Below are positions 42,863-51,024 of a DNA stretch of 64,000 nucleotides, piece by piece; position 1 is the first letter of the stretch; each line of letters starts with the position of its first letter. The DNA is taken from NCBI RefSeq assembly GCF_000253295.1, contig NC_015717.1:124001-188000 (forward strand), read 5' to 3'. The DNA is from Hyphomicrobium sp. MC1 (GTDB taxonomy: Bacteria; Pseudomonadota; Alphaproteobacteria; Rhizobiales; Hyphomicrobiaceae). The notes beneath the pieces are model-generated. The model made no database searches and had not been told where the DNA came from. It saw nothing but the letters and a program-made list of their open reading frames with translations. The translations under genes and the position numbers were made by a program.

Positions 42863-43308
42863 CGGGTTGTTCGTTTCGCTTTGCGTTGCTGCCGCGGCAG
42901 GTCGCGAAGTTCCGCCAGCGTTTGGTTGTCGAGAACGCTGGCGATAGCGTTTCGGACATTTAGCATGGTGAGACGAATGGCGCAGGTATCGTCATCAACG
43001 CAGTCTTCACACTTCTGGAAAAAATTGTGCGAGGCGCAGGCTATGGGCGCCAATGGGCCATCGAGAACGCGGATCACCTGCCCAATATGAATTTCCTCTG
43101 GCAGGCGAGCTAAAAAATAGCCGCCACCCTTTCCCTTCTTGCTGTGGACCACAGCCGCCTTCTTGAGATCGCTCAAAATCGCCTCAAGGAACTTTTTGGG
43201 AATCTGGTTGGTCTCGGCGATGGTGGTGATCAATGCGACTTCCCCCGGCTTGAGACGCGCCAAATAGACCAAGGCCTTGAGCCCGTATTTTCCTTTTTTT
43301 GTCAGCAT
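42859..43308 (-). CDS. Rrf2 family transcriptional regulator with four cysteines
   Basis: A 149-residue Rrf2-type regulator (MLTKKGKYGLKALVYLARLK, IPKKFLEAILSDLKKAAVVH, SKKGKGGGYFLARLPEEI). It carries Cys 91, 100, 103 and 109 (IACASHNFFQKCEDC, then DDDTC), the region that holds an iron-sulfur cluster in IscR, NsrR and RsrR. CymR, the cysteine-metabolism regulator, belongs to the same family. It is therefore a plausible sensor of Fe-S or sulfur status. It converges on the MFS-LLM-LLM-hydratase operon, sharing 4 nt at the ends. Confidence 0.88.
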   Translation of the reverse strand: MLTKKGKYGLKALVYLARLKPGEVALITTIAETNQIPKKFLEAILSDLKKAAVVHSKKGKGGGYFLARLPEEIHIGQVIRVLDGPLAPIACASHNFFQKCEDCVDDDTCAIRLTMLNVRNAIASVLDNQTLAELRDLPRQQRKAKRTTR

Positions 43309-43686
43309 GAGTTGGATGATGTCTGCGTCGGATATGAGCAGCTCAAGAGCACAAATTTGATGAATAGCATAGAAGAAAAAAAGATAAGCGTTCCGCGCCT
43401 TCGGTCATCTTATCGCGGGTTAAGAACGGCCTGCTTTTGAAAAGTCGGATAATTCACGGAAGAGATAAGCGCGCATGACTATTCGCGAACAGGAATTTCA
43501 CTCAGCAGCCTCGGAAATATCTAAGGTCGTCACCGTCACCGTCACCGTAAGTTGGAATAGCCCATCGAAAACACGAGTTCTAACAGATGCCATTGTCGCA
43601 TCTCTGCAGTCTCGCCCAAAGTGGCGTCAAAGTCGAACGTTAGTGCGCAGTTCAGCGACATCTCGTATCCTATAACTGCAGCGGGC
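43309..43686. other. Gene-poor stretch between the Rrf2 gene and a pseudogene
   Basis: No supported gene. GATAAGCG occurs near 43393 and near 43462, the first copy forming a GATAAG/CTTATC inverted repeat with about 43416, which could bind the Rrf2 protein. A 66-codon frame at 43475-43675 has a possible ribosome binding site but no family likeness and includes a GTCACC triplicate at 43529-43548; I treat it as non-coding. Confidence 0.35.
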
Positions 43687-44114
43687 CTATGATGGACGCC
43701 AGGTGGAGTATTTCGGATCGGTCGTGATGTGCTCTTTGAGAATGATCCAGCGGCCGTCGCGACGTTCCATCGGGAATGTGCAAAATTGCCTAAGCTTCGC
43801 CTGGGAACCGTCGGTAAGAAAGCCGCCGCCGCGCAGAATGAAAGAAGCAACAGCGATATCGCCATCAGTCCATATCTGGATGCTGTCTTCCTCGGCTTTG
43901 ATTGCCCATGACGCATCGTAGCGTTGACAAGACTGCCCCATACGGAGCGGTAATCCTTATGCCCATGGAGCAGGGATAGCTCGCCGCCGTAGTCGTCAAT
44001 AACCATGGCATCCTCATCGAGAAGGTTCTCGAACTTTTCGATGCTCCACGGATACTCGCCGAACGTCCATGCATCTATGGTGGCGCGAACCCCAGCCACA
44101 TCCTTGTTCGACAT
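43687..44114 (-). pseudogene. Frameshifted SnoaL/NTF2-like protein gene
   Basis: The N-terminal half is read from ATG 44114 (VRATIDAWTFGEYPWSIEKF, LDEDAMVIDDYGGELSLLHG, KDYRSVWGSL). The C-terminal half is in a different frame (ASWAIKAEEDSIQIWTDGDI, AVASFILRGGG, RRDGRWIILKEHITTDP) and ends at 43687. Both halves together make a ~140-residue SnoaL/DUF4440-type fold. One base has been gained or lost around 43912-43925, where the frames switch. Without it the first frame runs on to unrelated sequence. It may be a true pseudogene or a sequencing error. Confidence 0.65.
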
Positions 44115-44291
44115 GGACTTCCTTCTCGTTTGCTCAATGTCAGTGCGAGCTCGGTCTGAAAGATTGTTCGCGTCTATAGCAAAGACGCGCGGAATACCCC
44201 GGTATGGGTAGCCGACAAGCTCTTTTACCGCGTGCTAGTTGGCTGATTTGAACGGCCTAGCTTCCTCCGACCAGGCGCTCAAAGGCATTGG

Positions 44292-44480
44292 TTGAAGGCG
44301 AGAGAAAATCGGCGAAATCCACTTCGTGAGCGTCAAATTTGGCTGTTGCTAGCCCACGACCTCGATCGTGACAAACTAGCTACGATCACCCGGACGATCT
44401 CACTTGACCAAGTGATACCTGCTGCGAGCGCCATCATCGAAGGCACGGTGCGAACGCGGGTGGTCGTCGAGATCAGATGA
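44292..44480 (+). pseudogene. C-terminal remnant of a quinone-reductase-like (YhdH-type) dehydrogenase
   Basis: The end of this frame, RDKLATITRTISLDQVIPAA followed by SAIIEGTVRTRVVVEIR, looks like the last ~45 residues of YhdH/acryloyl-CoA-reductase-type medium-chain dehydrogenases, whose final strand and helix have the pattern I-x-L-D-x-V and G-x-V-R-x-R-x-V-V. Nothing upstream encodes the rest, so this is a fragment. With the frameshifted SnoaL-like gene it marks 43.3-44.7 kb as a decaying region. The flanks 44115-44291 and 44481-44755 hold no other gene. Confidence 0.45.
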
Positions 44481-44755
44481 AATGGCGCCCGCCCCCTGGC
44501 GACAAGAACTGTACTGGGCGGATGGAACTGACCCTTCTCGCCGGTTAACGATTTCGACGATCCCTCTCCTAATCCAAGGCGGTTCACCCCTTCTGCTGCC
44601 CCGGTGCAAAGCTCCGGGTAGGCGGTCCCGCCGTGGAATGGATGGCGGAGCCGCATAGGATGGTACTTTCGAACTCTCGATCAAGAAACGCGCATGATCT
44701 AGCATTCATCGTACAGACTAAGTCGCCTACTTCTCTCCTAGAAAAGGAGACTTGT

Positions 44756-45766
44756 ATGCTCACACCCCAGCAGCCCATTGGCTCAGGATTTAGTCGCGCC
44801 TCCACGACCGTCGACATCATCAAGGGAGTCGATCTGGTCGGAAAGGTAGGAATCATCACGGGCGGCTACTCAGGCCTTGGCCTTGAAGCCGCGCGCACCC
44901 TTGTCTCAGCCGGTGCGCGGATCATCGTGCCGGCGCGTGATGCCGAACGCGCACGCAAAGTCACCGCGGAAGCGGGCGGCGGCATGGAGGTTCAATCGAT
45001 GGACCTCACCGATCCCGGCTCGATCGATAACTTCGCGCGTGACTTCGTTGAAACCGGCCTGCCGCTTCACTTCCTGATCAACAACGCCGGCATCATGGCG
45101 CTGCCCGAACTGAAGCGCGATGCGCAAGGCAACGAGCTACAGTTTGCCACCAATCATCTCGGTCATTTTCGGCTTACCCTCCGGCTCTGGCCAGCGCTCA
45201 AGCGAGCCGGTGGTGCGCGGGTTGTGTCGGTATCGTCGGCGGGACACCGCTTCTCGCCGGTCATTTTCGACGACATTAACTTCGAGCGCCGCAGCTATGA
45301 CCCTTTCAAAGCGTATGGTCAGTCGAAGACAGCAAACATCCTCTTCGCGGTCGGCCTTGACCGACGGGGCAAGAACGCGGGCATTCGCGCGTTTGCGCTG
45401 CATCCCGGCGGGATCGCAGGAACGAATCTCGGCGCGCACATCGGGTTGGAAATGCTGAAAAAGACCGGGTTCATCGACAAGAATGATCGGCCGGTCGTCG
45501 ATCTGTCCCGTGACCTTAAATCGGTGCCGCAGGGAGCGGCCACGCACGTCTGGTGCGCGGTCAGTCAGCAGCTCGACGGCAAAGGCGGGGTATTCTGCGC
45601 CGATTCCGATATCACGCCCATATTGCCGGAAGGCGGTTCGTCTGATCTGACTGAAGATCGTGCCAATCGCGGCACCGGCGTCCAAGCCTATGCGGTCAAC
45701 CCGGATGCGGCCGAGGAGCTTTGGCGCAAAAGTGAGGAGATCACCAAGATTTCCATCCAAAGCTAA
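44756..45766 (+). CDS. SDR family NAD(P)-dependent oxidoreductase
   Basis: A 336-residue short-chain dehydrogenase resembling retinol-dehydrogenase-like bacterial members. The cofactor motif is IITGGYSGLGLEAARTLV (TGxxxGxG), then INNAGIM, the catalytic serine region VVSVSSAGHRFSP and the YxxxK motif in YGQSKTANILF. An AAGGAG site lies six bases before the ATG at 44756; the frame upstream is noncoding. The substrate is unknown. It probably belongs with the AraC regulator and aldo/keto reductase that follow, a common reductase pair. Transcription converges with the AraC gene across a perfect hairpin. Confidence 0.88.
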   Translation: MLTPQQPIGSGFSRASTTVDIIKGVDLVGKVGIITGGYSGLGLEAARTLVSAGARIIVPARDAERARKVTAEAGGGMEVQSMDLTDPGSIDNFARDFVETGLPLHFLINNAGIMALPELKRDAQGNELQFATNHLGHFRLTLRLWPALKRAGGARVVSVSSAGHRFSPVIFDDINFERRSYDPFKAYGQSKTANILFAVGLDRRGKNAGIRAFALHPGGIAGTNLGAHIGLEMLKKTGFIDKNDRPVVDLSRDLKSVPQGAATHVWCAVSQQLDGKGGVFCADSDITPILPEGGSSDLTEDRANRGTGVQAYAVNPDAAEELWRKSEEITKISIQS

Positions 45767-45798
45767 CCGCCGGGATTGCGGCTGAGCTGGCTTGGTGT

Positions 45799-45831
45799 GT
45801 TGGAAGCAGCGCGAGCTGAGCTGCTTCCAAC
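45799..45831. terminator. Perfect hairpin between convergent SDR and AraC genes
   Basis: GTTGGAAGCAGC (45799-45810) pairs perfectly with GCTGCTTCCAAC (45820-45831) around a 9-nt loop. There is no T run on either side, so it may be a bidirectional terminator of non-canonical form or an RNA-end-protecting hairpin. Confidence 0.55.
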
Positions 45832-45904
45832 AAGTGATAGAGCTAGTGAGCAATCCAAGCGCGTATATTTAGACAAATCGGCTAAGCTTATTTGGATGCC
45901 AATC

Positions 45905-46876
45905 CTATTCGGGTTCGAATACCCGCCGTTTCACGGCACGGCGACGCTCCGAATAGGTTTGCATAGCTTCCTTCCGGAAGCGGCCCGGAGAAAGGCCGGT
46001 CGCCCTGCTGAAAGCGTTGCTGAACGCGCTCTCGGAACCATAACCGAGAGACCATGCGATGGTGGCAACCGAATGGTCGGTTTCACTTAGCTCTCTTTCC
46101 GCCAACCGCATGCGCCAGTTGAGCACATAGGTCAAAGGGGGCACTCCGACGACCTCCCGAAACCTGACCGCGAACGATGTTCGAGACATTCCAGACAGTT
46201 TCGCCAATTCCTCCAGATTCCACGAGTGTGAAGGTTCGGCATGGATAGCACGTAGCGCAATCGAGATGCGCTTGTCCTCGAGGGCGGTCAGCCAGTCGGC
46301 ACCCCCGAATTTCGCGGTTCCGATATGGAGCCGCAGTGCTTCAACGAACAGCAGTTTTGCGAGGTGCGTGATCGCAGTCGTCGAACCGGCGCGCTTGCAC
46401 AGGGTCTCCTCGGCCAATTCCGTCAGAAGCCAGCGCAGTTTGGCAGCCTCCGCGTCTTGACCGGTTACATGGATCACAGGAGGGAGGCTTTCGCGAAGAA
46501 AGCCACATCGTTGCTCATCGACCTCCAGTAGGCCTCCGATCATCATGAAATCGGAGCCTTCGCCGGCTCGCAAGTTCCCGTCGGCATCATGGTCGAGAGG
46601 AGCATCGCTGGCATGTCCAAGCCCCTCTGAGGTGCTGGCCAGGATAATCGATGGCGCCCCATTGGTGATCACGACATCACCTGCCTCGAAGCGAGCCGGC
46701 TCCGCAGCATTGGCTTCCGTCGCAAGCCAGCAATGTCCTCTCACCACGGCAAGGAATTTCACCGCCTCGGAGCGTCGGAACTTTCGTGACCAGTCTCCGC
46801 CTGCAAGGAGCGTCCCCGTAAGGACGCATCGAGCATCAGCGAGATCAAGGACATCCGAGAGGGGATCTAAGTGCAT
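45905..46876 (-). CDS. AraC family regulator with cupin sensor domain
   Basis: A 323-residue regulator. The N-terminal ~190 residues are the cupin-like sensor (DPLSDVLDLADARCVLTGTL, RFEAGDVVITNGAP). The C-terminal AraC domain has NLEELAKLSGMSRTSFAVRF and VATIAWSLGYGSESAFSNAF followed by RATGLSPGRFRKE. I use the ATG at 46876 rather than 46915: the shorter form starts at the family's usual MDxLSDVL-like sequence and leaves the direct repeat at 46880-46909 outside the coding region. It is divergent from the aldo/keto reductase with 99 bp between, the standard arrangement for controlling it and possibly the SDR. Confidence 0.9.
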   Translation of the reverse strand: MHLDPLSDVLDLADARCVLTGTLLAGGDWSRKFRRSEAVKFLAVVRGHCWLATEANAAEPARFEAGDVVITNGAPSIILASTSEGLGHASDAPLDHDADGNLRAGEGSDFMMIGGLLEVDEQRCGFLRESLPPVIHVTGQDAEAAKLRWLLTELAEETLCKRAGSTTAITHLAKLLFVEALRLHIGTAKFGGADWLTALEDKRISIALRAIHAEPSHSWNLEELAKLSGMSRTSFAVRFREVVGVPPLTYVLNWRMRLAERELSETDHSVATIAWSLGYGSESAFSNAFSRATGLSPGRFRKEAMQTYSERRRAVKRRVFEPE

Positions 46877-46879
46877 TTT

Positions 46880-46909
46880 CGCACTATCGCGCAGAAATAC
46901 CGCACTATC
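46880..46909 (+). promoter_or_regulatory. Direct-repeat operator for the AraC-type regulator
   Basis: CGCACTATC occurs at 46880-46888 and again at 46901-46909, exactly 21 bp apart (two helical turns), in the divergent spacer. Tandem direct repeats at this spacing are what AraC-family proteins bind. Confidence 0.6.
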
Positions 46910-46975
46910 AATCATTCATCATTCGAAGAGGGTGGTCTAGGTCTGCGAAAATCTTATTATGGATGGAGTCCTCAC

Positions 46976-48043
46976 ATGCCATTGGACCACTTTATTACCC
47001 TTGGGCGCTCGGGCTTACGCGTAAGCCCGCTATGCCTGGGCACCATGACTTTTGGCGAAGACTTCGGCTGGGGAGCCAGCGAGGAGGAGTCACATGCGAT
47101 GCTCTCCGAGTACCGCAACCGTGGCGGCAACTTCATCGATACTGCCAATATCTACACTGCCGGACACTCCGAGGAGATCGTCGGAAATCATCTGAGGCAG
47201 AACTGCCTTCGCCGTGACGGGATCGTGCTCAGCACCAAGTTCTACTGCAACCTGTTTCCTGGCGATCCCAACGGTGGCGGAGCAGGGCGAAAGGCATTGA
47301 TCCAGCAATGCGAAGCTTCGTTGAAGCGGCTCCAGACCGACTACATCGACATCTATTGGCTGCACAATTGGGATCAGACGGCGCCGATCGAGGAGACGCT
47401 GCGAGGCCTCGACGATCTCGTCGCGGCCGGCAAAATCCGCTACGTCGGCTTCTCCGATATCCCCGCCTGGAAGACGGCCCAAGCCCAGACGATCGCCCAT
47501 TTTCGAGGATGGACACCGATCATCGCGCTGCAGCTCGAATATTCGCTACTGGAACGGACCAGCGAAGGCGAACTGTTCCCGATGGCGCAGGGGATGGGAA
47601 TGGGCGTCATGCCCTGGTCCCCGCTCAAGAGCGGTTTCCTGAGTGGAAAGTTCAGGCGCGGCGGTCAAGGCAATGTCGACACCAAGCGCACAGGCATGGT
47701 GGGCATTCCGAGCGAGGCAGACTACGACATCATCGAAGCGGTCGCCGACGTCGCCTCGGAGCTTGGCGTCAGCTCCGCATCGGTAGCACTGTCCTGGGTC
47801 AGGTCACGCGCGGGCGTCAGTTCTACTCTTATCGGCGCCAGACGCGTGGACCAGCTCAAAGCCAATCTCGATTCCCTGGATGTGGAGCTGTCGGCCGAAT
47901 ATTGCGCCAAACTCGACGCGGTCTCCAAGCCAAGGCTGAACTTCCCAGCCGACAACAATGCGACCTATGCCCCCGTACTCGGGTTCCCGGGAACCACGAT
48001 CGACGGACGAACGGTGCGCTCGCCGTCAAGTCTGCACGAGTAA
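46976..48043 (+). CDS. Aldo/keto reductase
   Basis: A 355-residue NADPH-dependent aldo/keto reductase. Features are LGRSGLRVSPLCLGTMTFGE at the start, GNFIDTANIYTAGHSEEIVG with the catalytic Asp and Tyr, YIDIYWLHNWDQTAPIEETL and WSPLKSGFLSGKF. The end VSSTLIGARRVDQLKANLDS is the cofactor-binding region. GGAG lies about ten bases before the ATG at 46976. Likely to reduce a carbonyl; induced through the divergent AraC protein. The family also detoxifies aldehydes, which fits aldehyde release by sulfonate monooxygenases elsewhere in the window, but the link is speculative. Confidence 0.9.
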   Translation: MPLDHFITLGRSGLRVSPLCLGTMTFGEDFGWGASEEESHAMLSEYRNRGGNFIDTANIYTAGHSEEIVGNHLRQNCLRRDGIVLSTKFYCNLFPGDPNGGGAGRKALIQQCEASLKRLQTDYIDIYWLHNWDQTAPIEETLRGLDDLVAAGKIRYVGFSDIPAWKTAQAQTIAHFRGWTPIIALQLEYSLLERTSEGELFPMAQGMGMGVMPWSPLKSGFLSGKFRRGGQGNVDTKRTGMVGIPSEADYDIIEAVADVASELGVSSASVALSWVRSRAGVSSTLIGARRVDQLKANLDSLDVELSAEYCAKLDAVSKPRLNFPADNNATYAPVLGFPGTTIDGRTVRSPSSLHE

Positions 48044-48255
48044 TCTACTCGATAATTGTTAGCCAGAGACAGGTCGATACCCACGGCGCGCAGAGGCGCC
48101 TGACTACGGAAAAAAATAAGATCCTGGCGCTCGATCCAAATTGTTGGCGCTTACCACGAAGTAAAAAACGGAGTGCGCTTGAATGCGGCAGCTCACAAAT
48201 GAGCTGAAGCTTTAGTCGCACGAAGTTGAAAAAATATAATCATCACGGAGAAGAA

Positions 48256-48411
48256 ATGTTGAGGAGCGAGTTTATCTCGAACGCCCGGCGCAAGTCAGTG
48301 CACACTCTTCTTATTTGCTCGCTATTAGCTGCTGGTGGCGCCGTAAGCCCTTCGCATGCGCATAATTCCGACAGTGGAGGTCCGGTCGTCAATACTGTCC
48401 CTTGGGGATAG
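48256..48411 (+). CDS. Small secreted peptide precursor
   Basis: A 51-residue protein with a good ribosome binding site (GGAGAAG five bases before ATG 48256). It is almost all signal peptide: basic N-terminus, core TLLICSLLAAGGAVSPSHAH, then a mature part of only about 16 residues, HNSDSGGPVVNTVPWG. A start at 48226 in frame is less likely. No homologue is recognised. It stands alone, 212 bp after the aldo/keto reductase and convergent with the ABC permease gene 16 bp away. A secreted peptide, a signal, or a small periplasmic factor are all possible; it may also be a short remnant. Confidence 0.5.
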   Translation: MLRSEFISNARRKSVHTLLICSLLAAGGAVSPSHAHNSDSGGPVVNTVPWG

Positions 48412-48427
48412 AAGACAAAAAGATTCT

Positions 48428-49417
48428 CTATTCCTGATTGCGTCGGAAGCGGTCGAGGATGACGGCGAGAATGATAACGATTCCAACTGTGAGCGTCTGA
48501 TAGAAATCCGAGATGCCGATCATGTTCATGGCGTTCGACAGCATGCCGAGAATTAAAACGCCGTAGAATACCTGCAGTATGCTGCCGCTGCCGCCTGTCA
48601 AAGCAACGCCGCCGAGCACGACTGCCGCGAGTGATTGAAGCGTCAGCGTTGGGGCTGCGACGGGCTGTGCCGCGCCGACCCATGCGGTCATCACCAGGGC
48701 GCCGATGCCCGATGTCAGACCGGTGATGGTGTAGACGAGCATCGTATAGAAGGGAACATCGATCCCGGATTTTTCCGTCGCGGATCGGCTTGAGCCGATG
48801 GCATAGACATACCGTCCGAAAATTGTGCGACGAAGCAGGAAACCGCCGGCGATCATCGTCACACTGCTGATGATGACTGTAGACGGGATGCCAAGCACTC
48901 GCCCAAAGCCAATAGTATCCGTCAATGCATCAGGCACATTGTAGATGGGAACGCCATTCGAAAGGATGAGCGCGATCGCCTGCGCGATCGACATCATTCC
49001 GAGCGTGACAATCAGCGGTGTCGTTTTGAAATAAGCGATGATAAAACCGCTGGTCAGGCCGGCAAGTCCGCCGGTCAGAAGCATCACCGCAATGCAGCCG
49101 CCAATCCCGACGTGCGGTAATGCCGTGATGCCAGCCACGCCGGCCAGCGACATGACTGCGGCGATGGAAAGGTCGAGACCTCCGCTGATAATGGCGAAGG
49201 CTTGGCCGGTCGATGCGATCGCCAACGGAGCGACCTGGCGCGCGAGATTTTCGAAATTGCTCCAACTAAAGAAGCGCGGTTCGATGAGGCCGGCCGTAAC
49301 GGCAAGCAGGACGATAAAGATAGGAAGCGCCAGATCTCTTATCTTGATGGCAGACAGTCCTGGAATTTGGTTGAGGCGCGCCGTCATCATCGATGCATTC
49401 GGTTGCGCGATTTTCAT
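48428..49417 (-). CDS. Ribose-type (CUT2) ABC transporter permease
   Basis: A 329-residue integral membrane protein of the RbsC type, about eight to ten spans. LALPIFIVLLAVTAGLIEPR, RQVAPLAIASTGQAFAIISG and GLDLSIAAVMSLAGVAGITA are the family's N-terminal hallmark; VLGGVALTGGSGSILQVFYG and LSNAMNMIGISDFYQTLTVG come near the end. It forms the pore with the ATPase at 49431 and binding protein at 51025. CUT2 systems import pentoses, autoinducer-2, sugar alcohols and some aromatic or nucleoside compounds. Located in an aromatic-catabolism cluster with no sugar enzymes, so a non-sugar cargo is likely. Confidence 0.9.
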   Translation of the reverse strand: MKIAQPNASMMTARLNQIPGLSAIKIRDLALPIFIVLLAVTAGLIEPRFFSWSNFENLARQVAPLAIASTGQAFAIISGGLDLSIAAVMSLAGVAGITALPHVGIGGCIAVMLLTGGLAGLTSGFIIAYFKTTPLIVTLGMMSIAQAIALILSNGVPIYNVPDALTDTIGFGRVLGIPSTVIISSVTMIAGGFLLRRTIFGRYVYAIGSSRSATEKSGIDVPFYTMLVYTITGLTSGIGALVMTAWVGAAQPVAAPTLTLQSLAAVVLGGVALTGGSGSILQVFYGVLILGMLSNAMNMIGISDFYQTLTVGIVIILAVILDRFRRNQE

Positions 49418-49430
49418 GGCTCATCCGGTC

Positions 49431-51014
49431 CTATCTCAAATGGTGTACGGCTACGTCGGATCGCGCGTCTCCAAGCACGTCGCCTATAATGGCTGCTTCG
49501 TCCGCCGAGGTGGGTGCAACGTATTCGTGAACGACCAAACCGTCGAACATCGTGAAAATAACGTCGCAAAGTCTGATGGTTTCGCCGAGGTCACTTGATG
49601 CAACCAGAATTGACAGGCCTTCGCGCACACGTTGGCGAAGAAGTTCATGAATGTCGCTCTTCGCGGAGACGTCGATGCCCGCCGTCGGATCTTCAAGAAT
49701 GAGAAGCTTTTTCGCGTGGTTCAGACACCGGCCGAGCAGCACCTTTTGCTGGTTCCCGCCGCTCAAGCTGGTGATTGCAGCGTCGTCGTCGCCGAAACGT
49801 ACGCCAAGTTTTCTGAGCTGATGTTGAGCCGCGGCGCGCTCTGCCTTTATCGAAATAACTCCGGCCCTGCTGAAGCTGCGCAGTTGGGTAAGTGTGAGAT
49901 TCTCGCGCATGGCGCGCGTGGACAGCACGCCATTGCTAGCGCGCCCCGAAGGTAAATATCCGACACCGGCTGCAGCTGCTTCGGCGGCCGAGCGTGGCGC
50001 ATATTCGCGGCCTTCCAGGCTTGCTTTCGGACCGGAAAACTTCTGAAGACCTGCGAGGCTTGCAACGATTGTTTCGCGTCCGCAGCCGACAACGCCATAG
50101 AGCCCTACGATCTCCCCGCGGGCGATGCGGATTTCGGGAGCGCAGCCCTGACGATTGGGCAAGTCGTGCAGAAGCAGCAATTCATCCTTGGGGCGTTTGT
50201 GTCGCGTCGGAGTGCTGAGCGGACGGTCCTGCTTTCCCGAAAGCTTCTGCAACACGTAAGCGGCATCGACGCGGTCATCGACTGCAAAAGAGTCGACTAA
50301 GGCGCCATCTTTCATAACGCTTACCCGGTCTCCGGCCTCGATAACCTCATCGATATGGTGCGTGACGAGCACGATTGTCATGCCGGATGTCTTTGCCCGT
50401 TCCAAGATTTCGAAGAGCTTTCGCTTCTCGACAGCCCCGAGCATTGCTGTCGGCTCATCCAAGATGAGAACGCGTGGGCGCAGCGCGAGCGCCTTGGCGA
50501 TCTCGATCAACTGTTGCATGGCAATCGGGAGATGCTTGGTTGGTATATCTAGGTCAATGCTCAATCCGAGACCAGTAAGAAGCTCCCGGCAGCGGTGGCT
50601 TTCCTTCGCCGTTCTTAGAAGCGAGAATGGATGAGAGCCGCGCTCGTTGCCCAAACATATGTTCTCTCGAACGGTCAGATCCGGCGCGAGCGAGAGTTCT
50701 TGGAAGACAAGCACCACTCCACTTTTTCGGGCGTCGGCAATGGATCGAAAGCGTGTTGCCGTGCCATCGAGAAGGATGAAGCCGTCATCGGCGCGATAGA
50801 GGCCACCTACGATCTTTCCGACGGTTGATTTTCCTGCTCCGTTTTCACCGAGCAGGCAGTGAATCTCGCCCGGAAGAAACCTCAATGATACGTCGCGTAG
50901 TGCTTGCGTCGCACCAAATCGCTTCGAGACATTGCGAATTTCAACGGCCGGTGCGAGAGCGTTTGGCGCGCTTTCTAGCACTCTGTCGCAATCGGATGCT
51001 GATTGGTTTGGCAT
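49431..51014 (-). CDS. Ribose-type ABC transporter ATP-binding protein (two ATPase domains)
   Basis: A 527-residue RbsA-like protein with two ABC domains. The first has Walker A LLGENGAGKSTVGKIVGGLY and Walker B LILDEPTAML. The second has the usual degenerate nucleotide loop VVGCGRETIVASLAGL, the signature LSGGNQQKVLLGRCL and LLILEDPTAGIDV, where the common DEPT order appears as EDPT. Such an asymmetric pair is normal for CUT2 transporters. It lies 13 bp upstream of the permease and 10 bp after the binding protein gene, so all three are one unit. Confidence 0.92.
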   Translation of the reverse strand: MPNQSASDCDRVLESAPNALAPAVEIRNVSKRFGATQALRDVSLRFLPGEIHCLLGENGAGKSTVGKIVGGLYRADDGFILLDGTATRFRSIADARKSGVVLVFQELSLAPDLTVRENICLGNERGSHPFSLLRTAKESHRCRELLTGLGLSIDLDIPTKHLPIAMQQLIEIAKALALRPRVLILDEPTAMLGAVEKRKLFEILERAKTSGMTIVLVTHHIDEVIEAGDRVSVMKDGALVDSFAVDDRVDAAYVLQKLSGKQDRPLSTPTRHKRPKDELLLLHDLPNRQGCAPEIRIARGEIVGLYGVVGCGRETIVASLAGLQKFSGPKASLEGREYAPRSAAEAAAAGVGYLPSGRASNGVLSTRAMRENLTLTQLRSFSRAGVISIKAERAAAQHQLRKLGVRFGDDDAAITSLSGGNQQKVLLGRCLNHAKKLLILEDPTAGIDVSAKSDIHELLRQRVREGLSILVASSDLGETIRLCDVIFTMFDGLVVHEYVAPTSADEAAIIGDVLGDARSDVAVHHLR

Positions 51015-51024
51015 CGAGGCTACT

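Noticed and set aside
43529..43548. Tandem GTCACC repeat
   Set aside because: Only three short units, too few for a meaningful tandem repeat or CRISPR; no spacers or cas genes exist in the window.
43475..43675. 66-codon open frame with a possible ribosome binding site
   Set aside because: The protein has a repeat-derived VTVTV stretch, no homologue is recognised, and it overlaps the decayed SnoaL-like region.
47308..48207. 299-codon open frame overlapping the aldo/keto reductase
   Set aside because: It is the shadow of the well-supported reductase in another frame, rich in Arg and without motifs.
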